Assembly (NCBI GenBank): GCA_011799875.1
Contig: CM022302.1
Location: 202,164,086 to 202,228,085 of the forward strand
Length of the DNA: 64,000 nt
From: Thinopyrum elongatum
Lineage: Eukaryota; Streptophyta; Magnoliopsida; Poales; Poaceae
Direction: 5' to 3'
Within the stretch, counting starts at the first letter, position 1, and every line of letters begins with the position of its first letter. The position numbers and the translations under genes were made by a program. This document shows positions 23,205 to 34,860 of the stretch, in pieces. Below the pieces are notes generated by a model. It was not told the origin of the DNA. It worked only from the letters and a program-made list of their open reading frames with translations, and made no database searches.

Positions 23205-24121
23205 TCAAGTATTGTCATCTTTAGTTTTTGATCCACAGGTTTCCCTCATGATTGATTCATATGGTGGCCTAATTCTTGTTCTAGGGAAGTTTTCCATACA
23301 CTTTCTTAGTGGAAATTGAAATTTAATATTCCCTTCTTTCATATCACTCATGGCACCTATAGTTCGTAAAAACGGTCTACCAAATATGATGGGACAAGAC
23401 GGATTGCAATCAATATCAAGAACAATAAAATCTATGGGCACATAGTTCCTATTTGCAAGAATAAGAACATCATTAATTCTTCCCAAAGGCTTTTTAATAG
23501 TAGAATCCGCCAAGTGCAAATTAAGAGAACACTCTTCAATGTTGGTAAGACCAAGCACATCACATAGAGATTTCGGAATTGTGGAAACACTAGCACCCAA
23601 ATCACATAAAGCAAAGCACTCATAATTTTTAATCTTGACTTTAATGGTAGGTTCCCACTCATCATATAATTTTCTAGGAATTAAAATCTCTAATTCCAAC
23701 TTTTCTTCTAAAGCTTTCATCATCGCTTCTACAATATGTTTAGTAAAAGCTTTATTTTGTTCATATGCATTGGGTGAATTTATCATGGATTGCAACAAAG
23801 AAATACATTCAATCAAAGAGAAACTATCATAATTAAAGTCTTTTTAATCCAAAAGAGTGGGCACATCCTAGTTAAAGTTTTGACCTCTCCAAACCCACTT
23901 TTATCAATTTTTTCAACAAGATTTTCACCCTCCGAATTATGAGAACGCCCTCTAGCTAAAGTTGACTCTTCTTCGGTCCTATTTTCATCAAGTTTAATAT
24001 TACTAAACAAAGAATCAATAGAAGAAACACCAATTATTTTAACATCTTCATCATTATTATGAAAGCAATCGGTAGAAAACGCTCTTTCTAAAAATTCTCT
24101 TTTAGCTCTAAGCATAGAGGT
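23205..24121 (-). pseudogene. Linker and aspartic protease of the Athila-type element
   Basis: The 23816-23205 part encodes a retropepsin-like domain with CDLGASVSTIP, where the active-site triad appears as D-L-G in place of the commoner D-S/T-G, a form seen in Athila-type proteases. Downstream are the conserved IIFGRPFL and IGAMSDM segments. Upstream, 24115-23813 is a separate open segment with KSGFGEVKTL. The frame changes near 23815 and there is a stop between gag and this part. The protein would process gag. The disruptions make this copy probably inactive. Confidence 0.65.
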
Positions 24122-24133
24122 TATTTTCTTACT

Positions 24134-25294
24134 TTAATCCATAGAAACATATAAAGCTTTAATTGATTCATTAACATCAACCTTAGGTGGAAAAATTTTA
24201 ATCTTCAGATTTTCTACATCATGGGAAATTCTATCGATGCTTCTAGAGATATCTTCAATCTTATTCAACTTTTCTTCTATCGTAGTATTGAAAACCTTTT
24301 GAGCATTGATAAATTCTTTAATATTACTCTCAATATCAGAGGGGTTCCTATTATTATTGTAAGAAGAATTACCATAGGAATTGCCATAATTATTAGAGGA
24401 ATTTCCAGGAAAAGGCCTAGGATTAAAATTACCTCTATAAGCATTGTTATTAAAATTGTTTCGCGAGACAAAATTCACATCTACGGAATCACTATTTTGC
24501 TCAATCAAAGTAGACAAAGGCACATCATTAAGATCAATAGGAGCATTTTTACTAGCAACCAATTGCATAAGAGCATCAACTTTTTCACTCAAAGTACTAA
24601 TTTCTTCAACCGAATTAACTTTTTTACTAGTAGGTGCTCTTTTGGTATGCCATTGGGAATAATTTGCCATGATATTATCTAGAAATTTAGTAGCTTCACC
24701 CAAAGTAATCTCCATAAAAGTACCACCTGCGGCGGAATCTAAAAGATTTCTAGAAACAAAAGTCAATCCCGCATAAAAAATTTGTATAATCATCCAAAGA
24801 TTTAAACCATGAGTAGGACAATTTCTTAGCACCAATTTCATTCTTTCCCAAGATTGTGCAACATGTTCATGCTCAGGTTGCTTAAAATTCATGATTTGAT
24901 TTCTAAGGGAAATAGTTTTCACGAGCAGAAAATACTTAGTAATAAAAGCATCTTTGCACTTATCCCAAGAATCGATACTATTGCGTGGCAAAAAAAGAAA
25001 ACCAAATTTTTGCACGATCCCTCAAAGAGAAAGGAAACAATTTTAACTTCACAATATCATTGTCCACATCTTTTTTTTCTTTTGCATATCACACAATTCT
25101 ACGAACATGTTTAGATGGGACGCGGCATCCTCATTAGGAGTACTGAAAAATTGCTCTTTCATAACAAGGTTCAACAAAGCGGCATTAATGTCATAAGACT
25201 CCGCACTATAGATGGGAGGAGCAATCGGAATACTAATAAAATCATTATTATTAGTATTGGAAAAACCACACAATTTGGTATTTTCTTGAGACAT
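24134..25294 (-). pseudogene. Athila-type gag, frameshifted
   Basis: The likely start is MSQENTKLCGFSNTNN at 25294. The first segment reaches 25049, where an A-rich run (GAAAAAAAAG on the minus strand) puts the frame off by one. The second segment (about 25015-24134) contains the retrotransposon gag core (SWDKCKDAFITKYF, NCPTHGLNLWMIIQIFYAG) and an Asn/Gly-rich region, then coiled-coil-like sequence. It forms the particle shell in an active element. One slip in a homopolymer is enough to break it. Confidence 0.75.
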
Positions 25295-25486
25295 CGTGAC
25301 TAGACAAACAAGATCACACGCAAACAAAAGATCGAACGAGAAAAAGGCGAACGAAAAAGAAGACAAATAAAAAGGCAAAAAAAATGTGAAGTGGGGGAGA
25401 TGAAAACGAGAGGCAAATGGCAAATAATGTAAATTGCAAGGAGATCAGATTTGTGATTAGGAACCTGATAGATGTTGATGATGTCT

Positions 25487-25503
25487 CCCCGGCAACGGCG
25501 CCA
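25487..25503 (-). other. Primer-binding site for tRNA-Asp
   Basis: The minus strand reads TGGCGCCGTTGCCGGGG, a perfect complement to the 3' end of plant tRNA-Asp including CCA. It lies 11 bases inside the 5' LTR. Confidence 0.85.
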
Positions 25504-25514
25504 GAAATTCTTCC

Positions 25515-27101
25515 TAATTGCTTGTATCTGCGTTGGTATTTCCCCGAAGAGGAGAGGATGATGCAGCACAGCAGCGATAAGTATTTCCCTCAGTTATGAA
25601 ACCAAGTTTATCAATCCAGTAGGAGAACCAAGCAACGCTATGTAAACGGTACCTGCACACAAATAACAAATACTTGCAACCCAACGCGTAAGAGGGGTTG
25701 TCAATCCCTCCCCGGTAAAAAGATAGATAAAATTGTATGAGATTGGATAAATAGATCTAGCAAAAACAAAAAATAAAATAAATAAAGAAAATGTGCAGCA
25801 AGGTTTTTTTTGGGTTTTCGGAATAATAGATATGAAAACAATATAATAAAAGATAGACCAGGGGGCGTTGATTTCACTAGTGGCTTCTCTCGAGAAAATA
25901 GCATACGGTGGGTAAACAAATTACTGTTGGGCAATTGATAGAAGAGCAAATAATTATGACGATATCCAAGGCAATGATCATGTATATAGGCATCACGTCC
26001 AAGATTAGTAGACCGACTCCTGCCTGCATTTACTACTATTACTCCACACATCGACCGCTATCCAGCATGCATCTAGTGTATTAAGTTCATGGAGAAACGG
26101 AGTGATGCAATAAGAACGATGACATGATGTAGACAAGATCTATTCATGTAGGAATAGACCCCATCTTTTTATTCTTAATAGCAACGATACTTGTGTGCCT
26201 CGCTACCCCTTCTGTCGCTGGGTGAGGACACCGCAAGATCGAACCCATCACAAAGCACCTCTTCCCATTGCAAGAAAAATCAATCTAGTTGGCCAAACCA
26301 AACCAAAGTTTCGAAGAAGAAATACGAGGATACAACAATCATGCATATAAGAGATCAAAGAAGACTCAAATAATATTCATAGATAGAACTGATCATAAAC
26401 TGGCACTTCATCGGATCCCAACAAACACACCGCAAAAAGTCATTACATCAAATAGATCTCCAAGAACATCGAGGAGAACATTGTATTGAGAATCAAAAAG
26501 AGAGAAGAAGCCATCTAGCTACTGCCTACGGACCCATAGGTCTATGGTAAACTACTCATGCATCATCGGAGGAGCACCAATGAGGATGATGAACCCCTCT
26601 GTGATCGTGTTCCCCTCCGGCAGGGTGCCGGAATAGGGCTCTAGATTGGATCTCATGGTTCTGGAACTTGCGGCGGCTGGAATTGTGTTTCATCGACTCC
26701 CCTAGGGTTTCTGGAATATTTGGGTATTTATAGAGCTGAGAGGCAGTAGAAAGGACCTCCATGGGCCCCACCACCCATTAGGGCACGCCAGGGGCCTCTG
26801 GCGCGCCCAAGTGGGTGGTGGGCCCCACGGGCCTTCCCTCGTGCACTTCCTTGGCTCCCAAGTTGTCTTCTGGGCTGAAAAAAATCTCCAAAAAGTTTCG
26901 CTGCATTTGGACTCCGTTTGGTATGGATATTCTGTGAAGTAAAAAACAAGCAAAAAACAACAACTGGCATTGGGCACTATGTCAATAGGTTAGTCCCAAA
27001 AAATGATATAAAGTTGCTATAAAATGAATGTGAAACATCCGAGAATTATAATATAACAGCATGGAATAATCAAAAATTATAGATACGTTGGAGACGTATC
27101 A
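25515..27101 (-). repeat. 5' LTR of the Athila-type element
   Basis: It begins TGATACGTCTCCAACG on the minus strand at 27101 and ends near 25515. It pairs with 12481-14051. The flanking CTATC (27102-27106) is the target duplication. Confidence 0.85.
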
Positions 27102-28075
27102 CTATCCAGCATGCATCTCAAAGTATTAAGTTTGCAGAAAACAGAGTAATACAATAAGCAACATGACATGATGTAGACAGGAAGAAACCTAGCAATTAGA
27201 TCAATCCCCGTCATTTTATCCTTAGTAGCAACACACCATGTTCCTTTGCCCCTTTTATCACTAGGCAAGATCATCGTGAGGTTGAACCCACTACTATGCA
27301 CCACTCCCTTTGAAGAATTACCCATCTATCTTGGCCAGAGAAGGAAAATAACTCGGAAAGCATACATAGCTACTCAATCATACAATAAAGAAACTTCAAA
27401 AGATTCAATTATATTCAGTGATCAATCTGATGACAAATCAACAAATCATAGGATCCCAACAAACACACCACAAGAATTACATCGGATTGATCTCACAAGA
27501 GATCATTGTATTGAAAATCCAAGAGAGAGAGAGAGAAGAAACCATCTAGTAACTACTATGGACCCGTAGGTCCTAAAGGAACTACTCACATATCATCATG
27601 GAGGCACCAAGGTTGATGAAGATGGCCTCCCCAATTGTTCCCCCCTCCGGTAGAGCTTCGAAACAGGGCTCCAGATGGAATCGCTTTGGAATAGAGGCTT
27701 GTGGTGGCGATAAAATTCTCTCATTTGTCTCTCTGAGAATTTCACGAATATTGGGAATTTATAGGCTAGCAATTAGGTCAAACGGAGCCACAGCGCCCCA
27801 CAAGCATGGATGGCGCGGCCAGGGGGTAGGCCGCATCCCCTGGGCTTGTGGACCATCTGTGCATCTTTTGGTCTTCTCTTAAAGCTTCTAGGGTCTCTTA
27901 TTTTCCATAAAACCCTTCGTAAAATTTCATTGTGTTTGGACCTTCCTAGATATGGTTTTTCTGTGAAACCAAAAACATGCAAGAAAAACAGGAACTGGCA
28001 TTGGGCACTAAATTAGTAATTTAGTCTGGAAAAAATATGGTATAAAATGATGCTAAAAATATGTAGGAATGATAA
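27102..28075 (-). mobile_element. Old Athila-type LTR, middle fragment
   Basis: It resumes the LTR interrupted at 12480, with the expected block order for the family (ctatccagcatgcatct, later aactggcattgggcacta at 27991). It is interrupted again at 28075 by a solo LTR. It is more diverged than the LTRs of the inserted elements, in line with being oldest. Confidence 0.65.
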
Positions 28076-29468
28076 TGATAAACCACAAGTATAGGGGATC
28101 GCAATAGTTTTCAAGGGTAGAGTATTCAACCCAAATTTATAGATTCGACACAAGGGGAGCCAAAGAATATTTGTAAGTATTAGCAGTTGAGTTGTCAATT
28201 CAACCACACCTGGAGATTAAATATCTGCAACAAAGTGATCAGTAGCACAGTAATATGATAGTTTGATAGTAGTAGTAACGATAGCAGTGGCAACGGTAAC
28301 AGCAGTAACAGTTTTGTAGCAGTTGTAACAGTAGCAAGAACAATATGTGCGAAACTCGTAGGCATTGATCGGTGATTACATTGGATAATATTCATCATAT
28401 AACAGTCATAACCTATGGCGACACAGAAGTAGCTCCAGTTCATAAATATAATGTAGGCATGTATCCTCAAATAGTCATACGTGCTTATGGAAAAGAACTT
28501 GCATGACATCTTTTGTCCTACCCTCCCGTGGCAGCGGGGTCTATAAGGAAACTAAGGGATATTAAGGCCTCCTTTTAATAGAGAACTGGAACAAAGCATT
28601 CACACATAGTGAATAGATGAACTCCTCAAACTACGGCCATCACCGAAAAGTATCCCAATTATTGTTACCTTGGGGTTTATGGATCATAACACATAGTAGG
28701 TGCATATAACTTGCAAGATCGGATCACGAACATAGATATAATGGTGAAAACATAAACGGTTCAGATCTGAAATCATGGCACTTGGGCCCTAGTGACAAGC
28801 ATTAAGCATAGCAAAGTCATAGCAACATCAATCTCAGAACATAGTGGATACTAGGGATCAAGCCCTAACAAAACTAACTCGATTACATGATGAATCTCAT
28901 CCAACTCCTCACCGACCAGCAAGCCTACGAAGGAATTACTCACTCCCGGTGGTGAGCATCATGGAATTGGTGATGGAGGATGGTTGGTGATGACGAAGAC
29001 CGAAGATCCCCCTCTCCGGAGCCCCGAACGGGCTCCAGATCTGGCCTCCCGATGAAGAACAGGAGGTGGCAGCGGCTCCGTACAGTAAAACGCGATGAAA
29101 CTTCCTCTTCTATTTTTTTCTCCAAAAATAGGATTTTATAGCGTCGGAGTTAGGGTCAGCGGAGCTTCGTGGGCCCCACTACCCACCAGGGCGCGCCAGA
29201 GGGGGGTGGCGCGCCCTAGTGCCTTATGGGCAGCTGCCCCCCCCCCCCTCCAGTGGGTCTTGGTTCCAGTATTTTTTATTTATTCCAAAATAATTCTGCA
29301 AAAAGTTTTGTCTGATTTCGAGAACTTTTATTTCTGCACAAAAACAATACAATGGTAGTTATGCTGAAAACAGCGTTAGTCCGGGTTAGTTTCATTCAAA
29401 TCATGCAAATTATAGTCCAAAACAAGAGCAAAAGCGTTAGGAAAAGTAGATACGATGGAGACGTATCA
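28076..29468 (-). mobile_element. Solo LTR with GATAA target duplication
   Basis: The segment starts tgataaaccacaagtatagg and ends gagacgtatca, so it is bounded by TG and CA, with GATAA on both sides (28071-28075 and 29469-29473). Read on the minus strand it begins TGATACGTCTCCATCG. It has no internal region: an element was lost by LTR-LTR recombination. It is a different family from the surrounding LTR, despite the shared first bases. A C14 run lies at about 29236-29249. Confidence 0.85.
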
Positions 29469-29473
29469 GATAA

Positions 29474-30371
29474 TATAATAGCATTAAACAATCAAAAATT
29501 ATAGATACGTTCAAGACGTATCAACATCCCCAAGCTTAATTCCTGCTCATCCTCAAGTAGGTAAATGATAAACAAAGATAATTTTTTATGTTGAATTATA
29601 TCTAGCATGTTCTTGATCAAATGATATAACAATTGTGGTGTGAACATAGGATAGATATGATTCAAAGCAATAATCTATATTTGACAATAAGCAAGTATCA
29701 TCAAAGTGCATAAATAAAATCACTATTGCTTTGTCATGTTAAAATTTCTTCAAATAATACCAATCAATACTCATGATGTCATATACATGTCCCCAATCAA
29801 TGAAGGTTTTATCAAATTCAAGCATCTTATCATAAAAACAACCTAGATCAGCGGTCAAGTAGAGAAATCTATGACCAACCTTTTTCTACTACTTAGCACT
29901 TCGTTCAATGTTAGGACTACAAGCTTTTGGTCATAGCACTTTGGATGGCAAGGAGAAACAATGATGGGAGGTTTATAAGAAGATAAAAAAGTAAGAAAGG
30001 CTCACATCAACGACGCTTGATCGTTAGACAAGAGGAAATCTTACAATCGATGTTAATGCGAGGAGTAGGAATTACCATGCAGCGGATGCACTAGAGCTAT
30101 AAGTGTATGAAAGCTCTCCTAATGCAACTAAGTGGGTGTGCATCCAACTTGCTTGCTCATGAAGACCTCAGGCATTTGAGGAAGCTGGTGATTGGAATAC
30201 CAAGTTCTATAATGTAATAATCCCACCAGCATAATCATGAAGTATATGAAAACTCTCTATATGAAATTGATGGTGCTACTTTGAAACACAAGTGTGGTAA
30301 AAGGATAGTAGTCTGCCCCCTATCTCTCTTTTTCTCTCATTTTTTTGTTTTTTATTGGCCTCATGGACCTC
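29474..30371 (-). mobile_element. Old Athila-type element: LTR end and 3' internal fragment
   Basis: 29474-29523 completes the old LTR (ending gacgtatca on the plus strand). From 29524 the order atccccaagcttaattcctg then tcaagtaggtaaatga is the purine tract and 3' non-coding region of an Athila-type element. No ORF is supported. The fragment is cut off at 30371 by another repeat. Confidence 0.6.
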
Positions 30372-30530
30372 TGATGTCTACTACACAACTTTATTCTTGT
30401 AGACTATGTTAGGCCTCCAAGCGTAGAGTTTTGTAGGACAGCAGCAAATTTCCCTCAGGTGGATGAATTAAGGTTTATCAATCCGTGTGAGGTGCAGGAT
30501 GAAGATGGTTCTCTCTCAAACAATCCCACG
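30372..30530 (+). mobile_element. LTR start fragment, different family
   Basis: tgatgtctactacacaactt followed by ggcctccaagcgtagagttt matches, from memory, the opening of a common Triticeae LTR. Only about 160 bases remain before it runs into LINE-like sequence. Confidence 0.45.
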
Positions 30531-30860
30531 GACCCTGGTTCATCGCTTTGTTCTAGTCAGCTAAGCAATTGAATTGGATCGAGAACATGCTTGAGTTGAT
30601 TCTTCTCCATACTACCGACTGCACAGGAATCCATGCGGCTCACATGTCGGTGATCAAAACACTTTGGCTGAAACTTCCTGAGTCAGTAAGTGTGCCAGCG
30701 CTAGCCACTTTGGCCTGATCTTAACAACATCAATCTCATCTTCCCAAATAATAATTTCCAGGTCGTTGTCCTGAAGATTTAGGTGCTCGATGAGGCTACT
30801 AGGTTCCTCTATCTCCAGCCCCTGGGATCCACTCCATTCAGTTGAGCTTCTCATCTCAAG
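30531..30860 (-). pseudogene. LINE-like gag/DUF4283 fragment
   Basis: On the minus strand, from 30854, the acidic stretch LEIEEPSSLIEHLNLQDNDL and then WLALAHLLT resemble the opening of DUF4283-type proteins encoded by plant LINE-like elements. The match continues in another frame (30650-30535, with a TGA) as AAWIPVQSV and NKAMNQGPW. There is thus one frameshift and at least one stop. Only the N-terminal part is present; no endonuclease or reverse transcriptase is nearby. Confidence 0.45.
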
Positions 30861-31520
30861 ATCTCCTCAAGCGGTCAAAAACCCTAAAACACTCCCGCAT
30901 CATCCCAAGGCCGAGAAGACAAGCAAATTGTCCCCTTGATCAGCCCAAGGAGGGTGGGGAGGTGAGTAAGAATGAGGGGGGCCCAGACGATTAACAAATG
31001 GAAGGGTAAACTCAGGGTGTTGCATCGCTAGAGGACAGGAGAACCCTAGGCGGAGCCCCGGGGGGAAACTAACATGCAGCACAACTTAAAAGATTAATTG
31101 TATGATTCTAAAGTTTATTGCGCCAGAACCATTTACTTTCATCGTATGTTGCACCTGCTGCTTCCTCCCACACCTATCACATTGCTGCCTTAGATTTTCA
31201 TTAGGCATGATCTCCACTCGTCATCCTTCGCTAAATCTCTCTTAATAGTATGGCTTCACTATGACATCAACATAAAAAAAGTACAATGACGAAATTCAAG
31301 ACATCGCATTTTTATCCTTTCGCCTGGGGAGGGGAGGGGGCTCCCATCACTTTTACATTAATTTTGTATGACAAAAAAATACAATTAGCCCCGTAGTCAT
31401 TCATCATTATCACCAAAACCCACATAAAGACTAAGATGTCATTTCGGTTTATCATATCATAGTCGAGCAACCACAAGCTTTCCTGATACACGCGAACTGA
31501 TCTGCTATCAACGATACTTC
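30861..31520. other. Unassigned sequence upstream of the LINE-like fragment
   Basis: 30861-31080 may be the 5' leader of the LINE-like fragment. 31081-31520 is AT-rich and shows no gene, RNA or clear repeat. Confidence 0.3.
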
Positions 31521-31832
31521 GGCCTCTTTGATTTGTAGGATCACAAAATCACAAGAACAAAAAGTGCATGACCGCAACGTCATGCCCACTCGAATATTGC
31601 ATGAATGTATTTGCCTTAGTTTTTGTTTGATTGAAAAACTTGGAACACAAAAGAGTTTTTTCAAGAGTTTGAGTGAATGGAAAATTTCAAATGTAATGTA
31701 AAAGGATCCTTTGAAAAAAAATCTTTAGGACTCGGCAATACAAATCAAACAATCGATATAGAGTATTTCTTTTTCTTCTAAAGATTCTAGTTTTCCAAAG
31801 TCCATATGAAAATCCTCTGAATGAAAGAGACC
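31521..31832. mobile_element. Candidate MITE with imperfect inverted ends
   Basis: The left end ggcctctttgatttgtagga is matched in inverted orientation by aatcctctgaatgaaagaga...cc at 31811-31832 (about 16 of 22 positions). A second internal inverted match, tacaaatcaaa, lies at 31739-31749. The size (about 310 bases) and ends resemble the GGCCTCTTTG-type MITEs of cereals. The flanks share only cgat, so the target duplication is decayed or the limits are slightly off. Confidence 0.4.
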
Positions 31833-31961
31833 CGATGTCAGTTCTCGCATGAATCGGTTCGTTTGTTCGAAACTTTGAAATTGTCAAATCAAAAGTATCA
31901 TTTCTGTTTTCCTTTAGTAGATACAAAGTATTATCTCATAAATGTGGTGTATTTTGTGAAG
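31833..31961. other. Short spacer before the Harbinger element
   Basis: No gene or repeat recognised. Confidence 0.3.
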
Positions 31962-32553
31962 TAAGAGCAACTCCAACGCGCCGACCCATTTCGTCCGCGC
32001 GCGTCCGTTTGGGTCGGCGCGGACAGAAAAGTCGGCCCAACGCGCCGACCCAAACAGACGCGCGTCCGCTTTTCGTCCGCCTGCCGACCCATTTTCGACC
32101 CATTTTTTAGTCGGATTTGCATCGGCGCGGACACCCGCCTACTCCTCCCCTGGCCCGCTGGTCGGTGGCACATTGGCCATCCTCTCCCATTCCAACAGCA
32201 AACCCTCGCCGCCTCCTTCATCGCAGACGCCGCCGCCCACTTTTTCGGTGCCTCTGCCAGCGGCCGGTGCCGCCGCAACATCCCCCCTGCAACGCCGCCA
32301 CCTCCCACGTCGCCCGCCACCACCGTCTTACCGCCGGGGAACCGAAAGCTTCCCACCCCCGCTGCCCCGACACAGCCGCGACCGCGACCAAGAAGCCGCC
32401 TCGCCGCCCCGGCCAGAACCTTCGTCCTGACACCGGCACGCTCGCCGGACGCCGCCAGGGCAGCTAGCTGGTCCAAGGGCGGCGCGACTCCCTTCGCTGG
32501 CCGTCTCCTTCGTCGACGCCCGCAAGCTGTTCGACAGTTTGCCAAGGTACAAA

Positions 32554-33846
32554 ATGGACTCCGCCGACGAGTGTTTTTTTCACAATTTCCTTTGCGACTC
32601 CGACGATTCCTCGTCCGATGAGGAGGAGGAGATCTTGGCTGCCGTGTTGGTCCATCACCACCTCAATAGCCAGCAGCCGTTGTTCCGTGGCTCCATTCCA
32701 AGGCACCTTCCGGCGTTGAATCGCAACCGAGAGAGCAGGCATTTCCTTCTTTGGAAGGACTACTTTCACACAACAAACCCGTTGTTCAAACATCAGAAAT
32801 TCCGCCGCCGTTTCCGTATGAGTAGGCATCTTTTCAACCGTATTAGAGAGGGGGTGGTCGGCTACGATGACTATTTCGAGTGCAAAGAGGATGCCGTTGG
32901 AAAGATTGGCTTCTCCTCTTATCAGAAATGCACTGCAGCCATCCGAATGCTTGCATACGGAGTGCCCGGTGATCTCATTGACGAGTACGTCCGTATGAGC
33001 GAGTCTACATGCCTAGACTCCCTGTATAAGTTCTGCAGGGTTGTTATTGCTGTGTTTGGCCCTGAGTACTTGAGAGAGACGACTCCTGAAGATACAGCCC
33101 GTTTCTTGGCGATGAATGCCAGCAGGGGCTTCCTAGGGATGTTTGGCAGCATAGACTGCATGCACTGGGAGTGGAAGAACTGCCCTTCTGCTTGGCAAGG
33201 GCAGTATAAGGGCCATGTCAGGGCTTGCACTATCATACTTGAGGACGTGGCATCTTAAGATCTCTGGATTTGGCACTCTTTCTTTGGCATGGCCAGATCA
33301 CACAATGATATCAACGTGCTTCAGCGCTCGCCGGTGTTTGCTAGGCTCGCCGAAGGCAACAGTCCACCGGTGAACTTTACTATCAACGGCCACAACTACG
33401 ACAAGGGATACTACCTGGGTGACGGTATCTATCCTCAGTGGACCACTATTGTGAAGACAATCCCCAACCCTGTCGAAGAGAAGAGGAAAAGATTTGCCCA
33501 AGAGCAAAAGAGTGCTAGGAAGGGCGTCGAGCATGCCTTTGGTGTTTTGCAATCTCGATGGGGCATCGTTCGGTATCCTGCTAATACTTAGAGCACGAAG
33601 AAATTGTGGGAGATGATGACTGTTTGTATGATCATGCACAATATGATCGTAGAAGATGAGCGCCCGGAACGTCTCTACGATTAAGGGTTTCAGTTTCAGG
33701 GTGAGAATGTTATGCCTGAGCATGGAGGAGCGGCAACGTTTGAACAGTTCACCCAATTTCATCATGACTTGCGTGATTGGGAAACTTACATGCAACTGCA
33801 AAATGATTTGATTGAGCATATGTGGACTCATGTTAGCAACCAATAA
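32554..33846 (+). pseudogene. PIF/Harbinger DDE transposase with three in-frame stops
   Basis: From ATG at 32554 one frame runs 431 codons to TAA at 33844-33846 with no frameshift, but with nonsense codons at 33256 (TAA), 33589 (TAG) and 33682 (TAA). Recognisable parts: an acidic N terminus (DSDDSSSDEEEE), a helix-turn-helix-like region (RRFRMSRHLFNRI), and DDE nuclease motifs with GSIDCMHWEWKNCP (first Asp), [12 protein letters not shown] (second Asp) and [13 protein letters not shown] (Glu). All three catalytic positions look kept, so only the stops silence it. GC-rich sequence upstream (31980-32550) is the leader; minus-strand ORFs there are compositional. Confidence 0.88.
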
Positions 33847-33869
33847 ATGTATATTTTTTATTCGGCTTG

Positions 33870-34860
33870 CAAAACTATGTGAGACTATTTTATTTTTTGA
33901 GACCTTTTACAGTACATCTAGTTATTTTGGTCTGTTTATTTTTGTGATCCAATGGGCAATACTACATCCAAACATGGGTAGTATATTCAGGCGAAAAGGA
34001 CATTTTGGGCATTTTTCTATTATAGAATCCCGCAGCCAGCTTTCCCTTGGTTAGTCCATGCATGAGACAGCTCTCGCCGGAGCTGACATTCAAGTTGCGC
34101 TCCATGGTCGCGGACCCGGCCAACTTGGAAACCACGGCGCCGCCGGCGCTCGCTTGAAGACCCTGCAGATGACCTACCTGTCCGCCCACACCGATGACTG
34201 GTCGTCGGAACTGATACTTGCGTTGCTGAAGAAGCGGGGGATGGTGGGGGTACGGGGATGGGGAGGAACGTGAGGCTCCGCAGGGTGTACGGTCTGGGAA
34301 TACGCTGCTCTCCTCCGGCCGTGCTGCCAAGCCATTGTCCACTAGGTACTGATTAGATCTGAATGACCAGACAACAGTACATCAACGGCGTTGTGAGGAC
34401 GATTGGTTGATGTCTCGTAGTGCAGTTTTGCATGGCGTGCTTCCGGCTGACAAGTTTCTTCATTAATGGAGACGCTGAGAAGGAGCAGCGGTCGTGGCGT
34501 CGTCCTCTTCGTCGACATTCCGCCTCGGCGGCGGTGCAACAGGAGGCGAGGGCCGTGCTGCGGCGCTCATACATGCAGCGTGCAATTGAGGTTAATCTAT
34601 AAGGAGGTGAGGGTGTACGACGGCGATCTTTTCCTACTCGATTGATCCCTATCAACTGTCACATGCATGCGACGGTGATCGATTAAGTACGGAGGCGGGG
34701 AACTGAGTCGATCGTGGCATTGTAGACACAAATCTACCGATGGGGAAATTACGAAGCTGTCCTCGGCAAAATTCTAAGCCAATATATATCAACCATTGGA
34801 TCTAACTTAATACTACACCTCCAATTTGGTAGTATGATGCACCATAAAAAATCTCTTTTT
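33870..34860. other. Foreign insert inside the Harbinger 3' region
   Basis: The Harbinger tail sequence ttttattcggcttg occurs at both edges (about 33857 and 34861), so about 1 kb was added between two copies of it. The insert is partly GC-rich (34050-34620). Near its two ends it has a similar block of about 40 bases in direct orientation (33946-33985 and 34797-34836), each with atactac and gtagtat as inverted arms. Short ORFs inside (for example 34058-34273 and 34420-34602) match nothing I recognise. It could be captured gene sequence, a small unclassified element, or a repair filler. Confidence 0.5.

Larger units (their letters stand above)
12481..27101 (-). mobile_element. Athila-type Ty3/gypsy element with gag and protease only (Sabrina/Fatima-like)
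   Basis: A complete insertion in minus orientation. It has two LTRs (25515-27101 upstream, 12481-14051 downstream), a tRNA-Asp primer site (25487-25503), a purine tract (14052-14064) and a 5-base target duplication CTATC at 12476-12480 and 27102-27106. Inside are gag and an aspartic protease. No reverse transcriptase, RNase H or integrase was found in the remaining internal sequence (21527-23204 and 14052-14870), so enzymes would have to come from elsewhere. A second LTR element (14871-21526) is inserted in its 3' non-coding half. LTR edges follow the TGATACGTCTCC start and a CA-type end; one inner end reads TA in place of CA. Confidence 0.85.

Noticed and set aside
28260..28345. Short repeated gtaacagtag-like units resembling a repeat array
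   Set aside because: Irregular trinucleotide-like low complexity inside the solo LTR; no spacer structure, so not CRISPR-like.
31931..32545. 204-codon minus-strand ORF in the Harbinger leader
   Set aside because: GC-rich leader of the transposon; product is Arg/Gly/Ala-rich without a domain.
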